Source: Patescibacteria group bacterium UBA2100 (GTDB lineage Bacteria; Patescibacteriota; Minisyncoccia; Phycocordibacterales; UBA2100). From it: a stretch of DNA of 30,649 nucleotides. The DNA lies in the NCBI GenBank assembly GCA_002331185.1, contig DCYW01000011.1, forward strand, positions 1 through 30,649, read 5' to 3'. The notes under the pieces are model-generated. The model was not told the DNA's origin. It searched no databases and was given only the letters and a program-made list of their open reading frames with translations. Shown here piece after piece: positions 8,231-14,606 of this stretch. Positions within the stretch are counted from its first letter, which is position 1; each line of letters opens with the position of its first letter. A program made the translations under genes and the position numbers.

Positions 8231-8845
8231 CTAACGTACTGAAATTGAATTAATGACAACAGCTTCAATAGGACGATCTTGCTCCTGTGTTGGAGTATCT
8301 GCAATTGCATTCACGACATCCATTCCTTCAGTAACACGCCCAAATACTGTATGTTTATCATCCAGAAAATCGTTATTTGCTACATTAATGAAGAATTGGC
8401 TTCCGTTTGTGTTTGGGCCAGCATTAGCCATTGAAATTGTTCCGATTGTATTGTTGTTGTTTGCATAAATTTCATCATCAAATGTATACCCTGGCCCTCC
8501 GGTTCCCCAGAGGTCTGTGAGGGAGTCATCTTTTGTTTGTGGGTCACCTCCTTGAATCATAAAGTTTGAAATAACTCGATGGAATTTTGTTCCATCGTAA
8601 AAACCATCTCGCGCCAACGTCACAAAGTTTGCAACAGTGTTTGGTGCATCTTGTGGAAAGAGTTCAAATGTAATAGAACCCATTGAGGTTGTCATTACGA
8701 TAGTTACCTCATCTGTAAGCGACGCTGAATCTATTTGTGTTGTACCTGATGTTTGTACGTTTGTTTCTTCTGGTGACATAAAATATATAAATGCTCCGAG
8801 AGCTAAAATACTAATGAGTGCGATTATCAAATAAATATTTTTCAT
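8231..8845 (-). CDS. Membrane-anchored cyclophilin-type peptidyl-prolyl isomerase
   Basis: This is a prolyl cis-trans isomerase, probably acting outside the membrane. Residues 4-23 form a single hydrophobic anchor or signal after MKN, followed by a Ser/Thr-rich linker to about residue 45. The cyclophilin domain then shows FELFPQDAPNTVANFVTLA, the active-site FHRVISNFMIQGGDP (catalytic Arg and Phe-Met-Gln), GTGGPGYTFDDE, NGSQFFI, and KHTVFGRVTEGMDVV. The length of 204 residues fits one domain plus anchor. A TATACT box at 8871-8876 gives a leader of about 18 nt without a strong ribosome site. It heads the run into the helicase and folD. Together with the FKBP it suggests an envelope-protein folding capacity in this small genome. 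Confidence 0.93.
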   Translation of the reverse strand: MKNIYLIIALISILALGAFIYFMSPEETNVQTSGTTQIDSASLTDEVTIVMTTSMGSITFELFPQDAPNTVANFVTLARDGFYDGTKFHRVISNFMIQGGDPQTKDDSLTDLWGTGGPGYTFDDEIYANNNNTIGTISMANAGPNTNGSQFFINVANNDFLDDKHTVFGRVTEGMDVVNAIADTPTQEQDRPIEAVVINSISVR

Positions 8846-8870
8846 ACGTCTTTTATTTAGTTAGAGAGAC

Positions 8871-8879
8871 AGTATACCA
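8871..8879 (-). promoter_or_regulatory. Extended -10 promoter of the cyclophilin operon
   Basis: TGGTATACT on the minus strand is an extended -10 (TGN plus TATACT). No matching -35 is visible. The same block occurs before dnaX and parB, and with one change before uvrA. Confidence 0.55.
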
Positions 8880-8916
8880 CAGCATGTTTTCCTACACATG
8901 TGTTACACATATAAAA

Positions 8917-8952
8917 ATATCGGCGGCAACAGTACACTGTTGCCGCCGATAT
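8917..8952 (-). terminator. Terminator of the proline-rich protein gene
   Basis: A perfect 17-bp, GC-rich stem (8917-8933 with 8936-8952) is followed in the minus direction by TTTTTATATG. It begins 19 bp after the stop of the Pro-rich gene. Confidence 0.85.
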
Positions 8953-8971
8953 ATGGTGTATTTAGACACGA

Positions 8972-9658
8972 TTACTCAACTGGTCTAGATGTTGCTGCTC
9001 CACGATGCGCACCATGTCGATTACCACACGCCTCTCGGTTACGAAATGGCGGTTGTGGCGAACGCATGTCTACAGGCCGCTCATTATCGCAGAATCCTTC
9101 AGGATACGCGGCACGTATCCTAAGAGTAAACACCTCTTCCATGAGAACGTACCTAACAATTATGTACGTCACCCCTCCAACAACTGTTGTTGAAAGAATA
9201 CTTGCCCCTGCCACAGATACAGGTACTGCAGCCAACGATGATGCGGTACACGGAATTACACTGTAACTCAGAAAGCTACCGACATCTGTGACTTCATCAT
9301 CTAATACTGCACTGACCGCGGCACAAAGCGCCGCAGCTTTTGTGATATCCGCAACCTTAACCTGCGGATCAGACGTTGCCTGCGGTGGCTCATAAGCAGG
9401 TTCAGCAGATGGTGGTGGCGGCGGAGTTACCGGAGGTGTCACAGGCGGAGTTACCGGTGGTGTCACCGGCGGAGTTACCGGAGGTGTCACAGGCGGAGTT
9501 ACCGGTGGTGTCACAGGCGGAGTTACCGGTGGTGGGCAGATTGGTGGACATGCCGGCGGCGGAGGTGGTGGTACAAAATCAGCAAACGCCACTGACGAAG
9601 TTGCAAAAAGTACAAAAAGCATTGCGCTTAATGCCTGTAAAAGGGTGTGTTTGTTCAT
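8972..9658 (-). CDS. Exported protein with PVTP tandem repeat and C-terminal membrane segment
   Basis: No family is recognised. A Sec signal peptide is clear (residues 1-26, ending AFA before DF). Residues 28-83 are a proline-rich rod: PPPPPP, two Cys in ACPPICPP, nine consecutive PVTP units, then PPPPP. A second part (about 95-175) contains three Cys-bearing or hydrophobic stretches, including one likely membrane helix around VAGASILSTTVVGGVTYIIV. The tail (about 185-228) is polar and Arg-rich with two more Cys. The rigid rod between signal and membrane helix suggests a spacer across the cell wall or a surface-display stalk; that is inference. Start ATG is supported by a strong AAGGAGGG, 6 nt before it, and a near-consensus promoter. 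Confidence 0.8.
   Translation of the reverse strand: MNKHTLLQALSAMLFVLFATSSVAFADFVPPPPPPACPPICPPPVTPPVTPPVTPPVTPPVTPPVTPPVTPPVTPPVTPPPPPSAEPAYEPPQATSDPQVKVADITKAAALCAAVSAVLDDEVTDVGSFLSYSVIPCTASSLAAVPVSVAGASILSTTVVGGVTYIIVRYVLMEEVFTLRIRAAYPEGFCDNERPVDMRSPQPPFRNREACGNRHGAHRGAATSRPVE
9423..9534 (-). repeat. 12/24-bp tandem repeat coding PVTP units
   Basis: About nine 12-bp units, alternating GTTACC and GTGTCAC forms so that the DNA shows a 24-bp higher-order period. The reading frame is maintained and the units differ at few positions, which suggests recent expansion by slippage or unequal recombination. Confidence 0.9.
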
Positions 9659-9681
9659 AATTAACCCTCCTTTCTGTAAAA

Positions 9682-9710
9682 ATAGTACAGTAGCTAGGCG
9701 TGACTGTCAA
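9682..9710 (-). promoter_or_regulatory. Promoter of the proline-rich protein gene
   Basis: TTGACA (9705-9710), 17-bp spacer, TACTAT (9682-9687) on the minus strand: the closest match to the sigma-70 consensus in the window. It gives a leader of about 20 nt with a strong Shine-Dalgarno. Confidence 0.75.
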
Positions 9711-9916
9711 CTATCAATTTTAATTGAGGATAGAAGGTTTTATATCTCTACAGGATGGGTAATAATACAGATTTCCAGTGTATGAATTCTTTTGCAAACC
9801 TTACATTTTAAAAAAAATCATCGTCACGCTCTTTCAATTAAGCGAGATAACCGAGTCTATTACAAAAAATGTATCAATGAGCATTACTAACATTCCTCTA
9901 GAATCTTTTTCAATAG

Positions 9917-10960
9917 TTACTGTCGTGCAATTATTTTTGCGACCTTTTCAGACGCATCTTTCTCCCCGAGCGGTAAATGTGGTCCACCCTCTAATAGATG
10001 TGCGTGGGCATTTTTGCCTGCAACTGCCTTAAGCACATCTGTTACCAACTTTTTTTGTCCAGCCACACTAACCCATTGATCATTTGTAGGAATCACAACA
10101 TCAATAGTTACGTTTTCTGGCCAATCTTGAAATTCGAGCGTAGCCCCGTTGTTTTTAAAGGCTTTAGTATAGTTTATTAGATCAAGACCTTCACCACCTG
10201 CAATTGGTACGGCTCCTTTAAGTACTCGCTCTTCAAAATCTGCATCTTGCATTGGTCCAAGAATCTTTGCTAAATCTGCATCATGAGGTGTGATATCTCT
10301 TTTCAAAAAAAGTTGCACAAGATATGAGGAAGATAGCCTTCCTATCTTTCGGAAAAAGTCACGCAATACCACACCAATGAATGTTGGCTCAACTGCGAGC
10401 AATTGCGTGACTTCACCAGGTATAGCTGGAGCAATGAGTACAGCATGTATTTTGGGAAGCGTTTTTTCAGATGACACAACAACTCGCGCCAATGCAGCCA
10501 GGGTCGCAAAACCGCCCGCGCTGTGCCCAACAATAGTAATTTCGTTAGATGGTTTTTCCAAATTTTCTACTGCTTCTCTGAGTGCTTTTTCAGTAAGATG
10601 CACACGACTTTCAAAATTCTTGTGACGTTCTGCTAGTACAGGGTCACTATCGTTAGTCATGTTTTCAGGATTCTCTCGATTGGCAAAATACTGTGCATCA
10701 CGCACCGACATAATTGGCGTCTTTCTCTTTGTATTCTCTCCGTCATCTAAACTCTCTCCACCAGCAGAAATTTCTTGTTGCCGCACTGATTCTTCTTCAG
10801 GATGTGTGCTGAGAAATGTAAACTTTTTGCTTTTATCAGGAAACAGCCGCGCAACATCGCTGTACATGTCGATACTCTCACTTAGACCTGGAACGAGGAT
10901 AATTGGAGTATCTTCATTCGACGTTTCGATATGCTCTTTCCTGTTTTTAGGAGTCTCCAT
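9917..10960 (-). CDS. Alpha/beta hydrolase
   Basis: This is an alpha/beta-fold serine hydrolase of unknown substrate, 347 residues. The oxyanion region IILVPGLSES follows the N-terminus, the nucleophile elbow is VGHSAGG, an Asp follows a late strand in PTNDQWV, and the catalytic His is in LEGGPHLPLG, so the Ser-Asp-His triad is complete. There is no signal peptide. A charged insertion (Glu/Lys/Asp-rich, following LSTHPEEE) lies between the first strands and the elbow. The frame is open further upstream, to 11227, but that stretch overlaps the preceding two-TM gene and has no hydrolase character, so ATG at 10960, 16 bp after that gene's stop, is chosen. No Shine-Dalgarno is visible; coupling to the upstream gene is likely. 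Confidence 0.85.
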   Translation of the reverse strand: METPKNRKEHIETSNEDTPIILVPGLSESIDMYSDVARLFPDKSKKFTFLSTHPEEESVRQQEISAGGESLDDGENTKRKTPIMSVRDAQYFANRENPENMTNDSDPVLAERHKNFESRVHLTEKALREAVENLEKPSNEITIVGHSAGGFATLAALARVVVSSEKTLPKIHAVLIAPAIPGEVTQLLAVEPTFIGVVLRDFFRKIGRLSSSYLVQLFLKRDITPHDADLAKILGPMQDADFEERVLKGAVPIAGGEGLDLINYTKAFKNNGATLEFQDWPENVTIDVVIPTNDQWVSVAGQKKLVTDVLKAVAGKNAHAHLLEGGPHLPLGEKDASEKVAKIIARQ

Positions 10961-10976
10961 AGATAAAATTGGTATG

Positions 10977-11300
10977 TTAATTGGTATCGCTGCTTCCTTG
11001 CGTTTCTTTTTTGGGCATACCCCACTGCCATTTTGGTTTTTCGCCCTTGAGGTAGGCAATACGAAAAAAAATAATTGTAAGAAAAATAAATGGAAGTAAG
11101 AACGTAAATACGACTTCTCGCCCTGAACTATTTTTATCAAGAGTGAGTGCAAAGAGCAGCACTGCCGCACTAAACACTGCAATCGTGGCAAAACCTTGCC
11201 ATGTTGCTGGTACCCAACCCCATCCAAATGCCTTGCGCTTAAACCAATATCCTTCTGGATTATCTTTTAGGTATTCAATATATTCCTTCGACAGTTTCAT
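10977..11300 (-). CDS. Two-TM membrane protein with KDNPEGYWFKRK motif
   Basis: A 107-residue protein with a conserved-looking N-terminal cytoplasmic segment (EYIEYLKDNPEGYWFKRK, then GWGWVPATWQGF) and two hydrophobic helices (about 36-53 and 64-83), ending in a basic, Trp-containing tail. I recall similar small proteins in Parcubacteria-type genomes, but no function. It starts at ATG 11300 with a TATACT box 7 nt upstream, so its mRNA is likely leaderless, and it heads a two-gene operon with the alpha/beta hydrolase. Confidence 0.8.
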   Translation of the reverse strand: MKLSKEYIEYLKDNPEGYWFKRKAFGWGWVPATWQGFATIAVFSAAVLLFALTLDKNSSGREVVFTFLLPFIFLTIIFFRIAYLKGEKPKWQWGMPKKETQGSSDTN

Positions 11301-11307
11301 GTTAATT

Positions 11308-11316
11308 AGTATAGCA
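11308..11316 (-). promoter_or_regulatory. Extended -10 promoter, leaderless start
   Basis: TGCTATACT on the minus strand; the -10 hexamer (11308-11313) ends 7 nt before the ATG at 11300. No clear -35. Confidence 0.55.
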
Positions 11317-11351
11317 AATTATTGAATCTTTTTGCTTTACTCACATAAAAC

Positions 11352-11377
11352 GAATGCCTCAATAAATTGAGGCATTC
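11352..11377 (-). terminator. Terminator of the M14 peptidase pair
   Basis: A perfect 12-bp stem (11352-11363 with 11366-11377) is followed by CGTTTTATG in the minus direction, 23 bp after the stop of the second peptidase gene. Confidence 0.75.
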
Positions 11378-11400
11378 AGCAAAAGAATGGCTCTATAGAG

Positions 11401-12279
11401 CTATTTTGTAAGGGAGTTTTCAATTTCACTAAAATAACTAAAAAGTGCTTTCACCCCAGCTACATTTTCCTTCCATTCTATTGTTTCGTGGGTTTTAAGC
11501 TCTACAGTAATTGCTGGAATCCCTATTGAGGCCAACCACCCTTCAGCATCCCCAGTTATAGGATACGCATCGAATGATTCAATCGCTCTATATCCTGATG
11601 CATCTGAATAGACATTCATAATATCCGTAGTGGTAGCCAGTACGCCATTTTCACACTCTGAAGCATAGACTGCGTTTGATTGGCTATGCCAAAAAACGAC
11701 GGCGTCTACCTTCTTGTTTGTTACAAAATCACGAAGAGCACCCGTTTCTGGTTCAGAAAACGGTTCTGTACCCGCATTAACAACCTGAGTGCGCCATGTA
11801 CTTTCTGGTTGCCACTTACAGCCGAAATTTCGGTTGAGATCAACATTCTGTGCATTGAAACGTCCAGTACCATTAGATGTATCAACCACGATATCAGCAG
11901 AAGTAAATCTTCCTTCCTTTCCAACAACATCAAATAGACCGTCGGGGTTTAGTACAGGGAGTACAGTAATAACAATATCTTGTGGTACTACAGATGGATT
12001 CGCAGAAAGATAATCTATAAATGTGTATGCGAGTAGAACACTATTCCATTCATAACCACCATGCATGCCTCCAACAAATAAGAGGTGCGTGTTTCCCTCT
12101 CCGTAGGTATATGTGTCAATAGATCGTCCCTCAACTGAAGCTCCGATACTAATTGGTACACCCACCGCGTCTTTCCCTTCTGGCTCGACAACAGAGTTGG
12201 GTGAATCTTGCAGAAAAAAGACGCCAAGGACTCCTACAGCAAAAAGAAATAGAACAAAGCCAATAAATTTGTATGACAC
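11401..12279 (-). CDS. M14-family zinc carboxypeptidase, apparently active
   Basis: A membrane-anchored or exported metallocarboxypeptidase, 292 residues. An N-terminal hydrophobic segment (about 5-22) precedes the M14 domain. Zinc-ligand candidates are H73 and E77 in GGMHGGYEWN and H198 in VFWHSQSN; substrate-binding NRNF is at 149-152; the catalytic Glu is E260 in ITVELK. Spacing and order match M14 enzymes, with one extra residue in the first motif (HxxxE instead of HxxE). The likely role is trimming peptidoglycan stems or peptides outside the cell. The start codon is GTG, 8 bp after the stop of its upstream paralogue, so the two form an operon. Confidence 0.85.
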   Translation of the reverse strand: MSYKFIGFVLFLFAVGVLGVFFLQDSPNSVVEPEGKDAVGVPISIGASVEGRSIDTYTYGEGNTHLLFVGGMHGGYEWNSVLLAYTFIDYLSANPSVVPQDIVITVLPVLNPDGLFDVVGKEGRFTSADIVVDTSNGTGRFNAQNVDLNRNFGCKWQPESTWRTQVVNAGTEPFSEPETGALRDFVTNKKVDAVVFWHSQSNAVYASECENGVLATTTDIMNVYSDASGYRAIESFDAYPITGDAEGWLASIGIPAITVELKTHETIEWKENVAGVKALFSYFSEIENSLTK

Positions 12280-12287
12280 AAATCGTA

Positions 12288-13196
12288 TTAGTTAGCGTAC
12301 AAATTAAACACCGCCTCTATACCTTTTTTGTTTTTTTCCCACTCGGTACTTTGATGATCTGAAAGAAGAACGCTAATGGCAGGAATATTGTTTTTCGCGA
12401 GCCAATTCACCATGTCACCTGTTATTTCGTAAAAGTCAAATTCTTCGTATGCTTGATAACCCGAAGCATCAGCATATGTATTTGTAAGTGTATTCGTTTC
12501 TATTGATACCCCATTGCGACAACTTGAAGCAAATACACCCCCTGCAGCACTGTACCAAACAACAACCGCTTCAGGTTGGTTTACTCCTACGTAATCACGG
12601 ATAGCTTGGGTCTCAGGTTCAGAAAATGTTTCTGTACCACCACTAACTGTTGTACTTTGCCATTTGCTTGATGGTTGCCATTCGCAGTCAAAGTTTCTGT
12701 TAAGATCAACGTCGCGTGCGTTAAAGCGTCCAGGAATTGTATCTTCAAAAGATGTTGGGACATCGGCTTTACTAAAACGCCCGTCGGTTCCAATAACTGT
12801 ATTAAGACCATCAGGATTAAGTACAGGAATCACCGTTACTTTCACGTTTTTTGGAATAACGGTAGGGTTTGCCTCTAGATAGTCCATCAGTTCATATGCA
12901 ACGAGCACAGTGTTCCACGAGTACCCTCCGTGAATACCACCTACAAAGAGAAGTTCCGTATCTCCAGTGCCGTAGTGATACGCGTTAATGTCTCTACCCT
13001 CTACAGAAGCACCGATGCGTGTAATGCTTTCGTCTTTTGTCACGTCTGTTTCATTTGTGTTTGCATCAGTGGTAATGTCAGCTACTACAGTTGTGTCAGT
13101 AACTTCAGTTTCACTGGTTGAAGACTTCTGGCTAACAAAATACCCGATACTTCCAAGAATAAAAAAAAGAAGTACAATACTAATGGTTTTTTTCAT
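12288..13196 (-). CDS. M14-like paralogue with degenerate active site (probable pseudoenzyme)
   Basis: This is a tandem paralogue of the downstream M14 peptidase, with the same layout: N-terminal hydrophobic segment, Thr/Asp-rich linker, GGIHGGYSWNT, VIPVLNPDGLN, DVDLNRNF, and NWLAKNNIPAIS. Three of the four key positions differ: the zinc Glu is Ser (S93), the second zinc His is Tyr (WYSA, Y215) and the catalytic Glu is Leu (SVLL, L277); only H89 and NRNF stay. The frame is intact and the fold-defining residues are kept, so it looks maintained as a binding or regulatory protein and not as decaying DNA. ATG at 13196 (MKKTISIV) is preferred over ATG at 13205, because a possible -10 (TAACAT) overlaps the latter. 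Confidence 0.82.
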   Translation of the reverse strand: MKKTISIVLLFFILGSIGYFVSQKSSTSETEVTDTTVVADITTDANTNETDVTKDESITRIGASVEGRDINAYHYGTGDTELLFVGGIHGGYSWNTVLVAYELMDYLEANPTVIPKNVKVTVIPVLNPDGLNTVIGTDGRFSKADVPTSFEDTIPGRFNARDVDLNRNFDCEWQPSSKWQSTTVSGGTETFSEPETQAIRDYVGVNQPEAVVVWYSAAGGVFASSCRNGVSIETNTLTNTYADASGYQAYEEFDFYEITGDMVNWLAKNNIPAISVLLSDHQSTEWEKNKKGIEAVFNLYAN

Positions 13197-13259
13197 GAAA
13201 TACATGTTACCACATTATTTTATGTACCTCATCTCTGCAGCTGAAGGAGAGTTGAAAGG

Positions 13260-13838
13260 CTAAAGGATCCTGCCGAGTTCTTTTTTGCACTCTTTATAGT
13301 TTGGAATGGTACGAGCTACCAATGCCCAGAAATTTTTTGAATGATTGAGTTCTTGTAGGTGACAGAGCTCATGCACAATAACATAGTCACGTAGCGCTTC
13401 TGAGATAAAAACGATTTTATAGTTAAAGCTTAGGTTCTTTTTGCTTGAGCAACTCCCCCAGCATGTTTTTTGGTCACGTATGGAAACAGAATTATATGAG
13501 TATTTATAGAGAAAGTTAAAATGTTCTATTCTTTCATGTGCAAGAGCACGCGCTCTCTCTTTGTTTTTTAAGTAATCTTTTCTTGTTAAAGATACTAATG
13601 CGGTGTTTTCAAATTTCCTAAAGTAATTCATTCGTCTTAGTAGCCATTCTTCCTTTTCACGTACAAATGCCGCAGCGATAGAATCCATCGCTCTAAACGG
13701 TAGTGTAACTACCACGGTACCATCTGCATGAACCGTTAAACTCACACTCTTGGTACGTTTACTTTTGCGAATAGTATACGCAACTTCCTGCTCCTGCTTT
13801 GTCCTGTCTTGTAAAATTTTTGTATGCACAACAAGCAC
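13260..13838 (-). CDS. YgjP-type (DUF45) metallopeptidase-like protein
   Basis: A soluble zinc-metalloprotease-fold protein of the YgjP/DUF45 family. The N-terminal beta-rich part starts YTIRKSKRTKSVSLTV, typical of the family. The core shows TCWGSCSSKKNLSFNYKI (125-142) and the zinc motif VIVHELCHLQELNHSKNFW (H156, E157, H160, H166). The length of 192 residues is slightly under the usual 230. Cellular role is not well established for the family; some members lie in restriction loci, but there is none here. GTG at 13838 is the longest start; GTG at 13829 is possible, because a TAGAAT box lies 1 nt and 10 nt upstream of the two respectively. Confidence 0.88.
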   Translation of the reverse strand: MLVVHTKILQDRTKQEQEVAYTIRKSKRTKSVSLTVHADGTVVVTLPFRAMDSIAAAFVREKEEWLLRRMNYFRKFENTALVSLTRKDYLKNKERARALAHERIEHFNFLYKYSYNSVSIRDQKTCWGSCSSKKNLSFNYKIVFISEALRDYVIVHELCHLQELNHSKNFWALVARTIPNYKECKKELGRIL

Positions 13839-13875
13839 TATTCTACCGTGTCAAAAGAAACACTCAAAATATTTA

Positions 13876-13904
13876 TTAGATTAGCATTCTGTCTGTTCTA
13901 TAGT
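13876..13904 (+). promoter_or_regulatory. Promoter of the CHC2-like gene
   Basis: TTAGAT (13876-13881), 17-bp spacer, TATAGT (13899-13904). It would produce a leader of about 100 nt. Confidence 0.5.
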
Positions 13905-13914
13905 ATTATCGAAA

Positions 13915-14013
13915 TACGACCTCGGTATTGTAATCAGTTTTCTACAAGGAGTGGCGAAATCTCTTGAAAATTAATGTTCCTACCGAGGTCGTACCTTCTG
14001 AAAGGAGATTAAG
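13915..14013 (+). ncRNA. Structured 5' leader of the CHC2-like gene (candidate cis-regulatory RNA)
   Basis: A perfect 13-bp closing stem joins 13915-13927 and 13981-13993 across 53 nt. Inside, TTGTA/TACAA makes a second helix and an imperfect AAGGAG/CTCTT pairing a third, so a three-way junction is possible. Right after the closing stem, CCTT-CTGA-AAGG forms a short hairpin whose 3' arm is part of the Shine-Dalgarno AAGGAG. A 12-codon ORF (ATG 13974, stop 14010-14012) ends 1 nt before the gene's ATG. This matches no riboswitch class I can name. Confidence 0.5.
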
Positions 14014-14334
14014 ATGGATCAATTAAGTGTCTACGACCTTAGGAAGAAGTATTCCGATGTGTCTTGGAAAGCGCTCTTGCAAGTTATGGAAATCCCCATT
14101 GCTAAAGAGCGCTCAACTGGAACATTGTATATTTTATCCCCTTTTAGCGGTGAAAAGACCGCATCATGTCAGCTGGTAGAGAAGAATGGTCGTTTCCATG
14201 ATTATTCTACTGGCGAACTAGGTAACAAAGTGCAGTTTGTTCTTTGGATACAGAATCACGCTAAAGACATTACCGCTGAGTCTCTTGAAACTACTGAAAA
14301 AGTGTTTAAAGAGGCACAGAACTTAACCTTGTAA
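14014..14334 (+). CDS. Small CHC2-like (DnaG zinc-domain fold) protein lacking zinc ligands
   Basis: A 106-residue soluble protein. Residues 38-78 align with the primase CHC2 domain pattern: SPFSGEKTASCQL (family CPFHxEKTPSFxV), then RFHDYSTGELGNKVQFVLWI (family YHCFGCGxxGDVIxFV). All four zinc ligands are replaced (C to S42, H to S45, C to D63, C to T66), while the fold-defining PF, EKT, G and hydrophobic positions remain. Zinc-free variants of this domain occur in primases of some mobile elements (family knowledge). Here no primase catalytic domain is attached. It is the only plus-strand gene for several kilobases, has a strong Shine-Dalgarno (AAGGAG, 7 nt), a long structured leader and its own terminator. 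A DNA- or primase-associated role is inferred; the fold call is moderate. Confidence 0.6.
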   Translation: MDQLSVYDLRKKYSDVSWKALLQVMEIPIAKERSTGTLYILSPFSGEKTASCQLVEKNGRFHDYSTGELGNKVQFVLWIQNHAKDITAESLETTEKVFKEAQNLTL

Positions 14335-14364
14335 TTCGCACATGCAAATTACGAGGTTGTTTTT
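14327..14364 (+). terminator. Terminator overlapping the CHC2-like stop codon
   Basis: A 10-bp stem with one G-T pair (14327-14336 with 14347-14356) and loop of 10 nt is followed by TTGTTTTT. The stop codon TAA is within the left arm. Confidence 0.8.
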
Positions 14365-14424
14365 ATTCATACCTAAAACTCAATTTAAGCTTTAAATAAG
14401 ATATTCCTTTTTCATGTGAATTTT

Positions 14425-14443
14425 GCTACCGGACTAGGACTCG
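14425..14443 (-). repeat. Exact 19-bp copy of the tRNA-Gln 3' end
   Basis: These 19 bases are identical to 14606-14624, which cover the 3' half of the T-arm, the acceptor 3' strand and the discriminator of tRNA-Gln plus one flanking base. The copy is in the same orientation, 181 bp away. No other part of a tRNA accompanies it. Confidence 0.9.
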
Positions 14444-14557
14444 GCGCAGCCCACTAAACTCGCTTCGCTCCTAAGTGGCTCCTGCCCTGACTCGGCGACA
14501 AGCACTCGCTCCGCTCGTCTTGTATACCGCCTCCGTCTTTCGAGTCCCCTCTGGAAG
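14438..14557. repeat. Tandem GACTCGGCG / ACTCGCTYCGCTC hairpin units
   Basis: Two imperfect units follow each other. Each begins GACTCGGCG (14438-14446 and 14489-14497) and contains ACTCGCTYCGCTC (14458-14470 and 14504-14516) as the apex of an imperfect hairpin (CCACT/AGTGG flanks the first; ACAAG/CTTGT, then GGCG/CGCC and GACTCG/CGAGTC flank the second). No coding potential is seen. The composition is more GC-rich than the surroundings and resembles REP-type structured repeats. Confidence 0.6.
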
Positions 14558-14604
14558 AGATATAGACAACCCCAACGCTAGTCGCGTTGGGGTTGTCTAT
14601 ATCT
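14558..14604 (-). terminator. Perfect 21-bp hairpin 2 nt behind tRNA-Gln
   Basis: Arms 14558-14578 and 14584-14604 pair without mismatch around the loop TAGTC. Its position suggests a tRNA transcript terminator or 3'-processing stop, but no T-run follows in either direction, so a canonical intrinsic terminator is not assured. Confidence 0.5.
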
Positions 14605-14606
14605 AG

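Noticed and set aside
9421..9534. Regular short repeats suggestive of a CRISPR array
   Set aside because: The units are contiguous 12-bp blocks without spacers and encode PVTP in frame in an exported protein.
9376..9660. Open frame on the plus strand with a repeated VVSQAELP-like pattern
   Set aside because: It is the antisense of the PVTP repeat; no ribosome site or promoter, and the minus-strand gene has signal peptide, SD and terminator.
9700..9740. Imperfect hairpin as terminator of the alpha/beta hydrolase
   Set aside because: It is about 200 bp from the stop, has bulges and overlaps the promoter of the PVTP gene; no clear assignment is possible.
10961..11227. N-terminal extension of the alpha/beta hydrolase
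   Set aside because: It overlaps the two-TM gene in another frame and shows no hydrolase or coherent domain character; ATG at 10960 is a better start.
13974..14012. 12-codon leader peptide gene before the CHC2-like gene
   Set aside because: It has no nearby ribosome site and no run of repeated codons typical of attenuators, so it is mentioned only as part of the leader.
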